Shown here one piece after another: positions 13,713 through 18,716 of a DNA stretch of 18,716 nt. Position numbers and translations under genes: made by a program. How positions within the stretch are numbered: position 1 is the first letter of the stretch; the number at the start of each line of letters is the position of its first letter. The notes below the pieces were generated by a model. It saw only the letters and a list, made by a program, of their open reading frames with translations, did not search any database and had not been told where the DNA came from. The DNA comes from CAIYZT01 sp031385445 (GTDB taxonomy: Bacteria; Pseudomonadota; Alphaproteobacteria; Rhodobacterales; Rhodobacteraceae), in NCBI GenBank assembly GCA_031385445.1, contig JANNBM010000012.1:1-18716 (forward strand), written 5' to 3'.

Positions 13713-14038
13713 TCGTTTACGGAATTTCCACCTGCGACACCTGCAAAAAGGCGCTGAAAGCGTTGGAGCAGGCGGGGCAATCCCCGACCTTTCGCGATAT
13801 CCGCAGCCAGCCGCTGAGTGCGGCGGAGATTGACCAGATTGTCACCGAATTTGGCGACAGGGCGATCAACAAACAGTCGACCACCTATCGCGGCTTTTCC
13901 GATTTTCTGCGGGAGTCCGAGCCGGAGGCGCAAATCGCGGCGCAACCGGCCGTGATGAAACGGCCGGTGATCCAGTCGGACAAGGGCTGGCTTATTGGAT
14001 GGGACGACGCCATCCTTGCCCGCCTGACAGGAGCTTAG
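13709..14038 (+). CDS. ArsC/Spx family thioredoxin-fold protein
   Basis: A 109-aa protein starting 'MIVYGISTCDTCKKALKALE' with the CXXC pair Cys9/Cys12. 'YRGFSDFLRESEPEAQIAA', 'VMKRPVIQSDKGWLIGWDDA' follows, the usual ArsC-family ending. It most resembles the YffB/Spx-like subgroup, which is glutathione/thiol-linked but not shown to reduce arsenate, so an arsenate reductase name would be unsafe. No arsR, arsB or acr3 gene is near. ATG 13709 is chosen because AAGGGG (13698-13703) precedes it and it gives the family N-terminus; the frame is open further upstream to 13601 but only overlaps the previous gene. It ends convergently with the cold-shock gene, sharing 4 bp. Confidence 0.87.
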   Translation: MIVYGISTCDTCKKALKALEQAGQSPTFRDIRSQPLSAAEIDQIVTEFGDRAINKQSTTYRGFSDFLRESEPEAQIAAQPAVMKRPVIQSDKGWLIGWDDAILARLTGA

Positions 14039-14241
14039 AGCGGCCTGAGATCGCCCGCAGATTCCTTGCCATCGCGGCCGGTCTGCAATTCATAGCCAAT
14101 CTTTTGATTGTCCTGTAATCCCTTCAGCCCGGCGCGTTCGACCGCCGAGACATGCACAAATACGTCCTTGCCGCCATTGTCCGGCGCAATGAAACCATAA
14201 CCCTTGGTCGAGTTGAACCACTTCACGGTGCCTGTCGGCAT
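14035..14241 (-). CDS. Cold-shock domain protein
   Basis: A 68-aa single cold-shock domain: 'GTVKWFNSTKGYGFIAPDNG' with RNP1 'KGYGFI' (13-18) and RNP2 'VFVHV' (27-31), then 'SAVERAGLKGLQDNQKIGYE'. It binds single-stranded RNA/DNA as an RNA chaperone. ATG 14241 is chosen over GTG/ATG starts further upstream (14259) because GGGGAG lies about 7 nt before it and the product has the standard 'MPTGTVKWFN' start. It is convergent with the ArsC-like gene, with stops overlapping. Its upstream region has a possible promoter at 14350-14377, which would leave a ~100-nt leader with a small hairpin, as is common for cold-shock genes. Whether it is cold-induced cannot be seen. Confidence 0.93.
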   Translation of the reverse strand: MPTGTVKWFNSTKGYGFIAPDNGGKDVFVHVSAVERAGLKGLQDNQKIGYELQTGRDGKESAGDLRPL

Positions 14242-14285
14242 GCCGCTTCTCCCCTTCACAATCGCCCCCGGCGGAATTGCCGAAA

Positions 14286-14298
14286 GCCGTGCAACGGC
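14286..14298 (-). promoter_or_regulatory. Hairpin in the cold-shock gene leader
   Basis: GCCGT-TGC-ACGGC on the - strand is a perfect 5-bp stem with a 3-nt loop, 45 bp before the start codon and inside the predicted leader. It is short, so only a weak structural hint. Confidence 0.3.
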
Positions 14299-14349
14299 CC
14301 TGAAGACCTGCGTTCAAGGCGGGCTTGAAACACTGTTGTCACTGCTTAA

Positions 14350-14377
14350 ATCATGCCAAAGCTTAACCGAAAATCAA
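14350..14377 (-). promoter_or_regulatory. Possible promoter of the cold-shock gene
   Basis: On the - strand, TTGATT (14372-14377, 4/6) and CATGAT (14350-14355, 4/6) with a 16-bp spacer. This predicts a start near 14343 and a leader of about 100 nt. Confidence 0.35.
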
Positions 14378-14434
14378 GCCCCGGAATTTGCGGGGTGATT
14401 CGGGCCACTAAGCCTATGGAAAAGAAGGGTAAAC

Positions 14435-14791
14435 ATGCGAAACGCGGCATTGGTTCTTGGCATCATCGGCGGAGTCTGGGCGATGTTTGTGGGGTTTTTC
14501 GGCTATGGCTATACCCAGATCATCGCGGATAACGCCGAGGTGCAGACATGGTTCGGCCAAGTGGATCACCCCGGCTTGATCAAATTCGCCTCGTTCGCGG
14601 CGCCGGTTCTGGCGATTGCGGGCGCCGCGATGGCGCGCTCGCGCAATATGGCGGCCGGGATTTTGGAGATCGCAGCGGCGGCGTTGATCCTTTACGCCTT
14701 CCGCTTCAACGCGTTCACCATGTTCCCGATCGCCATGCTGGGGCTTGGCGGGGTTCTGGCCCTAGCGGCCCGGCAGCCCGATACCCATTGA
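14435..14791 (+). CDS. Small four-helix membrane protein of unknown function
   Basis: A 118-aa hydrophobic protein with about four membrane segments: 'AALVLGIIGGVWAMFVGFFG', 'LIKFASFAAPVLAIAGAAMA', 'AGILEIAAAALILYAFRF' and 'FTMFPIAMLGLGGVLALAA'. I do not recognise a named family; DUF4064-like small membrane proteins have a similar layout but I would not assign it. AAGGG (14425-14429) lies 5 nt before the ATG. It is divergent from the cold-shock gene (194 bp between starts) and convergent with doxX, whose 3' end overlaps its last 30 bp on the opposite strand. No partner gene on its own strand. Confidence 0.75.
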   Translation: MRNAALVLGIIGGVWAMFVGFFGYGYTQIIADNAEVQTWFGQVDHPGLIKFASFAAPVLAIAGAAMARSRNMAAGILEIAAAALILYAFRFNAFTMFPIAMLGLGGVLALAARQPDTH

Positions 14792-15301
14792 GCCGATGAT
14801 CCGGTCCACCGACAAAGCGCCCGCGCCTTTGATCACCAAAGTCGCGAAAAGCAGCATCCAGAAGGCGCGTTGATCGAGGATCAGCGCGTCCGAATGGCGG
14901 TCAAACAGGGCTCCGATGGTGTCCGCGCTTGCGCCGTGACCAAAGATGTCGGTCAGGCTTTGCAACGCGACAAAGCCGATCATGCCCAAGGCGGCAAGGC
15001 GGGTCGCCAGACCGACAACGATCAGCAGCGGCAGCACGATTTCGGCAACCGCGCCCGCATAAGCGAACAGATGCATCCAAAGCGGCAACTGTCCGGCGTC
15101 ATAGCTGACAGCGTCGATCGCCCTGGGGAAGATTTGGGCGAAGGCGCCGGTCGAAAGGGCAAAGGGGCCGTCGAATTTCGTCAGGGCCGAGGCCCAGAAA
15201 TATCCCGCCAGAACCGCCGCGAACACCAACCGCGCCAAAAGCGGCAGCAGGGGGTCGAGCCGGGACAGAAGGCCGAAGGCTTGGGTCAGAAGTCTGGTCA
15301 T
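14762..15301 (-). CDS. DoxX family membrane protein of the bufferin operon
   Basis: A 179-aa DoxX-type protein with four membrane helices: 'LPLLARLVFAAVLAGYFWAS', 'LWMHLFAYAGAVAEIVLPLL', 'AALGMIGFVALQSL' and 'AFWMLLFATLVIKGAGALSV'. The 'ALTKFDGPF' and 'EIVLPLLIVVGLATRLAALG' stretches are typical. Its ATG overlaps the bufC stop (ATGA, 15298-15301), so it is the last coupled gene of the buf unit. In described bufferin operons a DoxX-type gene (bufD) is a common fourth member, probably membrane redox or export support, with its role unproven. Its end overlaps the convergent membrane-protein gene by 30 bp. Confidence 0.85.
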   Translation of the reverse strand: MTRLLTQAFGLLSRLDPLLPLLARLVFAAVLAGYFWASALTKFDGPFALSTGAFAQIFPRAIDAVSYDAGQLPLWMHLFAYAGAVAEIVLPLLIVVGLATRLAALGMIGFVALQSLTDIFGHGASADTIGALFDRHSDALILDQRAFWMLLFATLVIKGAGALSVDRIIGSMGIGLPGR

Positions 15302-16026
15302 GTGATGTCCTTTACGGCGCCATGGGCGAGGAGGAGGGTTAACAGATCGGTCAAATCGGATTGGGTTTCGGCTGCGTCAAGCGCGGCGCCGATGGGCTGA
15401 CCCGCGAGAAGGTTTGACAAGATAGCGGCTGAGCCGGGGGAAAGGGAAAAGGGGGCGGGATCGTAATCCGTGCGCAGGATAACGGCAGCCTCTGGGGCAA
15501 AGGTGCCCACCGCAGCGCCGCCCCGATTGGCGCGCCAGATGGACAGGATGGGCCAGTGCGAACGGATCAGCCGCAGGCTTGGCGCAAGCACCAGCCGAGC
15601 AGCCAGCAGGGCCTCGGGGGCAAGCGCGCTCAGGCGGTCGCGCGCGACGGGGGCAGCGTCCGCCGCGTGATAGCTTTCGCGGATCGCCTGTTCCAGCCGC
15701 GCTATATCGGGCAGATAGGGCAGAGATGCGGCGGGCGCGAATTTGGTCAAAAATCCTGGAAAATCAGCGCCGTACAACATCATCATCCGTGTTTTTGGCG
15801 GATGCGCGCGCAGGAAATCGACGGCCATGGCGGCGAAAAACGCGGGGCCGACCAGTTTTTCCACCACGGGAAAGGCGGCTTGCAGCACGCGCAGCAAGGA
15901 TGCGGTGACGTTGTTTCGGTAAACGTCAAAGCGGGCAGGGGCGGGGCGGCCTTGCGGGTCAACCAGACCTTCGGGCATCGGCGCGTCCGGGGACAAAAGC
16001 GCGGCGGAAAAGCGCGATTGGCTCAT
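15298..16026 (-). CDS. bufC: BufC-like partner protein of the MNIO enzyme (DUF2063)
   Basis: A 242-aa protein of the HvfC/BufC (DUF2063) type. The N-terminal domain shows 'RFDVYRNNVTASLLRVLQAA', 'FPVVEKLVGPAFFAAMAVDF' and 'PKTRMMMLYGADFPGFL', the usual signature. The C-terminal half ('LIRSHWPILSIWRANR', 'FAPEAAVILRTDYDPAPFSL') is the accessory domain. DUF2063 proteins act with MNIO enzymes in modifying precursor peptides, probably binding the precursor. ATG 16026 is preferred over a longer in-frame start at 16083 because it overlaps the bufB stop (ATGA, 16023-16026) and gives the family N-terminus. Coupled to bufB before and doxX after. Confidence 0.87.
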   Translation of the reverse strand: MSQSRFSAALLSPDAPMPEGLVDPQGRPAPARFDVYRNNVTASLLRVLQAAFPVVEKLVGPAFFAAMAVDFLRAHPPKTRMMMLYGADFPGFLTKFAPAASLPYLPDIARLEQAIRESYHAADAAPVARDRLSALAPEALLAARLVLAPSLRLIRSHWPILSIWRANRGGAAVGTFAPEAAVILRTDYDPAPFSLSPGSAAILSNLLAGQPIGAALDAAETQSDLTDLLTLLLAHGAVKDIT

Positions 16027-16871
16027 CGCACGGGTGCCAGAATTGCGGCGGCAAGCGCGGCCTCGGCGGCAAGGACGGGCCATTCAGGCACGTCATTGTC
16101 CCATTCAATCAGGGTCGGACGGGGGCCGCCAAGTGCAATCAGCTCGGCATAAAGCGCCCAAACCGGGTCTGCGACCGGGCGGCTGTGGCTGTCGATCAAA
16201 AGGGGCGCGCCGTGATCATCGTGATCCGCCTCATGGCCGCCAAGGTGAATTTCTCCAATCAGATCAATGGGAAAGCTGCGCAGATACGCCACTGCGCTGG
16301 TGGCCTGATTGACCGCCGAGATATGGATGTTGTTGACATCAAGCAGAAGCCCGCACCCGGTGCGCCGCCCGATTTCGCGTAGAAAGTCGACCTCGGGCAT
16401 CGTGGTTTCGGTAAAGGCCAGATAGCTGGACGGATTTTCCAGCAGCATGCGCCGCCCAAGCACCGCCTGCACCTCGTCGATGTGATCGGCCACGCGGGCA
16501 AGCGTCGCCTCGGTATAGGGCAGGGGCAAAAGATCGTTCAGATAGGCGCCGTCATGGGTGGACCAAGCGAGATGTTCGGAAAAACTCGCCGGATTCAGCC
16601 AGCCATTCAGATGCTTCAGCCGCGCCAGATGGTCTGCGTCAAGGCGGCCCTCGCCGCCGATGGACAGGCCAACGCCGTGCAATGAAATCGGGAATTTTTC
16701 GGACAGATGGCGCAGCTGGGCCAAGGGCCGCCCGCCGTCGCCCATATAGTTTTCGGCGTGAATTTCCAGCCAGGACACCGCGCCCGGCTGATTCAGAATA
16801 CCGTTCAAATGCTGGGGCTTGTAGCCGACGCCGGGCAGGGCGGGCAGGGATTTTCGGGTCTGATCCAACAT
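16023..16871 (-). CDS. bufB: MNIO (DUF692) iron enzyme modifying bufferin cysteines
   Basis: A 282-aa TIM-barrel multinuclear non-heme iron oxygenase. Residues matching the family iron site are visible: 'SWLEIHAENYMG' (Glu36, His38, Glu40, Asn41), 'SLHGVGLSIGG' (His65), 'FSEHLAW' (Glu99, His100), 'LLENPSSYL' (Glu145), 'LLLDVNNIHIS' (Asp178, Asn181, His183) and 'GEIHLGGH' (Glu207, His209, His213). Enzymes of this group oxidise cysteines of the precursor peptide, in bufferins to thiooxazole-type heterocycles that bind copper. ATG 16871 is chosen because it gives the family start; an in-frame ORF reaches 17006 but overlaps the end of bufA. The Shine-Dalgarno is weak. It lies 97 bp after bufA with a hairpin between, and is coupled to bufC. 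Confidence 0.92.
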   Translation of the reverse strand: MLDQTRKSLPALPGVGYKPQHLNGILNQPGAVSWLEIHAENYMGDGGRPLAQLRHLSEKFPISLHGVGLSIGGEGRLDADHLARLKHLNGWLNPASFSEHLAWSTHDGAYLNDLLPLPYTEATLARVADHIDEVQAVLGRRMLLENPSSYLAFTETTMPEVDFLREIGRRTGCGLLLDVNNIHISAVNQATSAVAYLRSFPIDLIGEIHLGGHEADHDDHGAPLLIDSHSRPVADPVWALYAELIALGGPRPTLIEWDNDVPEWPVLAAEAALAAAILAPVR

Positions 16872-16938
16872 CGAACGCCAAAGCCCCTTGTTCGCGTTTT
16901 GGGATGCCCCACCGGCCCGCAAGGCCAGTGGGAGCGTG

Positions 16939-16959
16939 CGGGGGCGCAAATTGCCCCCG
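16939..16959 (-). promoter_or_regulatory. Intercistronic hairpin between bufA and bufB
   Basis: CGGGGGC and GCCCCCG form a perfect 7-bp stem with a 7-nt loop, 9 bp after the bufA stop. There is no T run on the - strand after it. It could act as a partial terminator or a 3' stabiliser giving more bufA precursor than modification enzyme. Confidence 0.55.
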
Positions 16960-16968
16960 GTTTTCGCC

Positions 16969-17277
16969 TTAGCCAGCGGTCGGCAGATCGCGCGGCAAAG
17001 CCTCAAGCGCGCCCATGCGGGCCGAGCCGTCGGCAGCGGCGGGCAGTTCCATCGTCAGGCAGGTGCCCGTGGGAACAAGTGACCACGCGCTGCCCTGATA
17101 ATCGACCTTCGAGGTGCCCGCGCAAGTGGTGCCTTCACCAGCCGCGCAATCGTTCTGGCCCGCCATCGCCACGCCAAAGCACTTTTCCATTTCTTCGGCA
17201 TGAGCGACCTGCGCCGTGGCGGAAAGAGCAGCGGTGAGCGCGCCAAAGGCTGCGAGGGCTTTGAATTGAAAGGACAT
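16969..17277 (-). CDS. bufA: Bufferin precursor (DUF2282 family copper-binding peptide)
   Basis: A 102-aa secreted precursor. A signal peptide covers ~1-27 ('ALAAFGALTAALSATAQVAHA'-type, cleavage after AHA). The mature part has four cysteines (33, 44, 52, 73) in the bufferin pattern: 'EKCFGVAMAGQNDCAAG', 'TTCAGTSKVDYQGSAWSLVP' and 'GTCLTMELP'. The middle cysteines are those modified by the MNIO enzyme in described bufferins. The product is a periplasmic copper-sequestering peptide in that family. ATG 17277 is chosen because GGAG lies 8 nt upstream and it gives a clean signal peptide. The C-terminal tail after Cys73 is ~29 residues and low complexity. First gene of bufA-bufB-bufC-doxX. Confidence 0.9.
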   Translation of the reverse strand: MSFQFKALAAFGALTAALSATAQVAHAEEMEKCFGVAMAGQNDCAAGEGTTCAGTSKVDYQGSAWSLVPTGTCLTMELPAAADGSARMGALEALPRDLPTAG

Positions 17278-17416
17278 CGTGTTCTCCAAGTAGGGTTTTA
17301 AGATTATTCAGTGCGTTGAGGTTTACGAGATAGCCCCGGTCAGAGGCCAATCACGCATCCGTTATCCCACCGCTTTGTGACCACCGCGCGCGCTGCGTGA
17401 TCGGGGGAGGTTGGTG

Positions 17417-17447
17417 GGAAAGCGCGGTTTTTTCACCGCGACTTTCC
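17417..17447 (-). terminator. Long hairpin after thrS
   Basis: On the - strand GGAAAG-T-CGCGGT (17447-17435) pairs with ACCGCG-CTTTCC (17428-17417) around a 6-nt A-rich loop, with one bulged base: a 12-bp stem 24 bp after the thrS stop. No T run follows on this strand, so it may be a Rho-aided terminator or a 3' stabiliser separating thrS from bufA. The remaining ~140 bp to bufA (17278-17416) contain no gene and no promoter I can define with confidence. Confidence 0.5.
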
Positions 17448-17471
17448 TTACATTTCAATGCTTTAAGCTGA

Positions 17472-18716
17472 TCAATTGCGCGGCGGCAGGGCTTCTGGCC
17501 CGAAAGTCATGATGGCCTGATCCAGCGTCATTGTTTCAACATGTGTCTGGCCCAGACGGCGGACTGAAACAGTTTTCTGCTCCACCTCTTTCATCCCGAT
17601 GGCCAGGATCACGGGCACTTTACCCACGGAATGCTCGCGCACCTTGTAGTTGATCTTTTCATTCCGCGTATCGGCCTCGGCCCGAACGCCCGCTTTGACC
17701 AGTTCGGCCACCACGTCGTTCACGAAGCCATCCGCGTCAGATACGATGGACGCAACGACCACCTGACGCGGCGCGAGCCAGAACGGCAACTTTCCCGCAT
17801 GCTCTTCGATCAATATGCCAATGAACCGCTCGAACGACCCCAAAGTCGCACGGTGCAGCATATAGGGCGTGTGCTTGGCCCCATCCGCGCCAATATACGC
17901 GGCCCCCAGACGGGCGGGGATGTTCTGATCCAGTTGCAAGGTGCCGCATTGCCAGTCGCGGCCGATGGCGTCGGTCAACACGAATTCCAGTTTCGGTGCA
18001 TAAAACGCGCCTTCGCCTTTGTTCAGGATATAATCATAGCCTGCCGCGCGTGTCGCATTGGTCAGCGCCGCCTCCATCAGATCCCAGCTTTCGTCGGTGC
18101 CGACCCGCACATCGGGCCGGTCGGAGAACTTGATCTTGAACGTCTCGAACCCAAGGTCTTTGTAGATTGCTGCCAGAAATTCGATAAAGCGTTTGCTCTC
18201 CGCTTCGATCTGATCCTCGGTGCAGAAAATATGTGCGTCGTCCTGCGTGAACCCGCGCACCCGCATGATGCCGTGCAACGCGCCAGAGGGTTCATAGCGG
18301 TTGCAAGACCCGAACTCGGCCATACGTAACGGCAAGTCGCGATAGGATTTCAGCCCGACGTTATAAATCTGCACATGGCAGGGGCAATTCATAGGTTTCA
18401 AGGCATTGATGGTCTTTTCGCGGGCGTGTTCCTCGTCAACCTCAACGATGAACATGTTTTCCTGATAGGCCTCCCAATGGCCGGATTGTTCCCACAGCTT
18501 GCGCGATACCACCTGCGGCGTGTTGACCTCGACATAGCCGCCGCGCTTTTGCTGGCGGCGCATGTAGTCCTGCAAGGTCGTGTAGATGGTCCAGCCATTG
18601 GGGTGCCAGAACACCTGACCGGGGGCTTCCTCCTGCATGTGAAACAGGTCCATTTCGCGGCCCAGTTTGCGGTGGTCGCGTTTGGCGGCCTCCTCCAGCC
18701 GGTGCAGATGGGCCTT
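17472..18716 (-). CDS. thrS: Threonyl-tRNA synthetase, C-terminal ~414 residues (5' end outside window)
   Basis: The frame is open to the right edge of the window, reading 'KAHLHRLEEAAKRDHRKLGR' before the internal Met at 18653, so the N-terminal TGS and editing domains lie outside. The visible part is the class II catalytic core: motif 1 region 'RRQQKRGGYVEVNTPQVVSR', 'KPMNCPCHVQIY' with the zinc Cys, motif 2 'YRDLPLRMAEFGSCNRYE' and 'VRGFTQDDAHIFC' with a zinc His, motif 3 'HRATLGSFERFIGILIEEHA', then the anticodon-binding domain ('LPFWLAPRQVVVASI', 'INYKVREHSVGKVPVILAIG'). It charges tRNA-Thr in the cytoplasm. The second position after the zinc Cys is Cys where many ThrS have Gly ('MNCPGH'); I take this as lineage variation. 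Followed by a long hairpin and the buf operon. Confidence 0.96.
   Translation of the reverse strand, partial: KAHLHRLEEAAKRDHRKLGREMDLFHMQEEAPGQVFWHPNGWTIYTTLQDYMRRQQKRGGYVEVNTPQVVSRKLWEQSGHWEAYQENMFIVEVDEEHAREKTINALKPMNCPCHVQIYNVGLKSYRDLPLRMAEFGSCNRYEPSGALHGIMRVRGFTQDDAHIFCTEDQIEAESKRFIEFLAAIYKDLGFETFKIKFSDRPDVRVGTDESWDLMEAALTNATRAAGYDYILNKGEGAFYAPKLEFVLTDAIGRDWQCGTLQLDQNIPARLGAAYIGADGAKHTPYMLHRATLGSFERFIGILIEEHAGKLPFWLAPRQVVVASIVSDADGFVNDVVAELVKAGVRAEADTRNEKINYKVREHSVGKVPVILAIGMKEVEQKTVSVRRLGQTHVETMTLDQAIMTFGPEALPPRN

Noticed and set aside
13709..14038. Arsenate reductase as part of an ars operon
   Set aside because: The protein is ArsC-fold, but there is no arsenic transporter or regulator nearby and it is closer to the YffB/Spx-like subgroup.
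14350..14366. Sigma-54-like TTGGCA-N5 element upstream of the cold-shock gene
   Set aside because: The -24 box is only partly matched and the invariant GC of the -12 box is missing.
17278..17416. ECF-type promoter for bufA, suggested by GATAAC on the - strand near 17370
   Set aside because: Bufferin operons elsewhere can be ECF-controlled, but I found no matching -10 at the right distance and no sigma/anti-sigma genes nearby.
17631..18329. 232-codon open frame on the + strand opposite thrS
   Set aside because: It is fully inside the conserved thrS catalytic core, and its protein has no recognisable features.

Overview
The window looks like a chromosomal segment of an alphaproteobacterium of the Rhodobacterales / Roseobacter type. 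The evidence is the high GC content with C/G-ending codons, the sarcosine oxidase alpha-gamma gene pair, the alphaproteobacterial dnaG-rpoD pairing, a ThyX thymidylate synthase, and protein sequences typical of that group. This assignment rests on recognising protein families by eye, not on a search. The window opens inside a soxA-like gene and closes inside thrS.

Left part (1-7918, + strand): the 3' end of sarcosine oxidase alpha, overlapping sarcosine oxidase gamma, then an M20 amidohydrolase, DNA primase (dnaG) and the primary sigma factor (rpoD). The 151-bp dnaG-rpoD gap carries a good match to a sigma-32 heat-shock promoter and three copies of an 8-mer. Between rpoD and nrdR lies a small secreted-protein gene. 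It reads through only if one base is removed from a T7 run, so it is a frameshifted gene, a pseudogene or a slippage site.

Middle part (7929-10860, - strand): a glyoxalase I gene lies behind a two-gene unit, a lipoprotein with a TbpB-like C-terminal barrel followed by an overlapping TPR plus outer-membrane beta-barrel protein. This has the architecture of a surface lipoprotein and its Slam translocator. A good -35/-10 pair with an inverted repeat over the -10 lies upstream, divergent from thyX.

Accessory part (11872-13134): an AT-richer gene of unknown function with a HEPN-like RX4H motif is coupled to thyX. Its stop codon lies inside a REPIN, a pair of inverted GTAG-headed hairpin repeats. 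Next comes a REP-associated tyrosine transposase (RAYT) gene on the - strand. It carries a second REPIN inserted in frame within its own coding sequence, and an in-frame TGA just before the part that would hold the catalytic tyrosine.

Right part (13308-18716): a DUF2177 membrane protein coupled to an ArsC/Spx-like protein, a cold-shock protein, a small membrane protein, and then a complete bufferin operon on the - strand: bufA (copper-binding peptide precursor), bufB (MNIO/DUF692 enzyme), bufC (DUF2063 partner) and a DoxX protein. bufB, bufC and doxX are coupled by 4-bp overlaps. bufA is separated from bufB by a hairpin. The 5'-truncated thrS gene ends the window.
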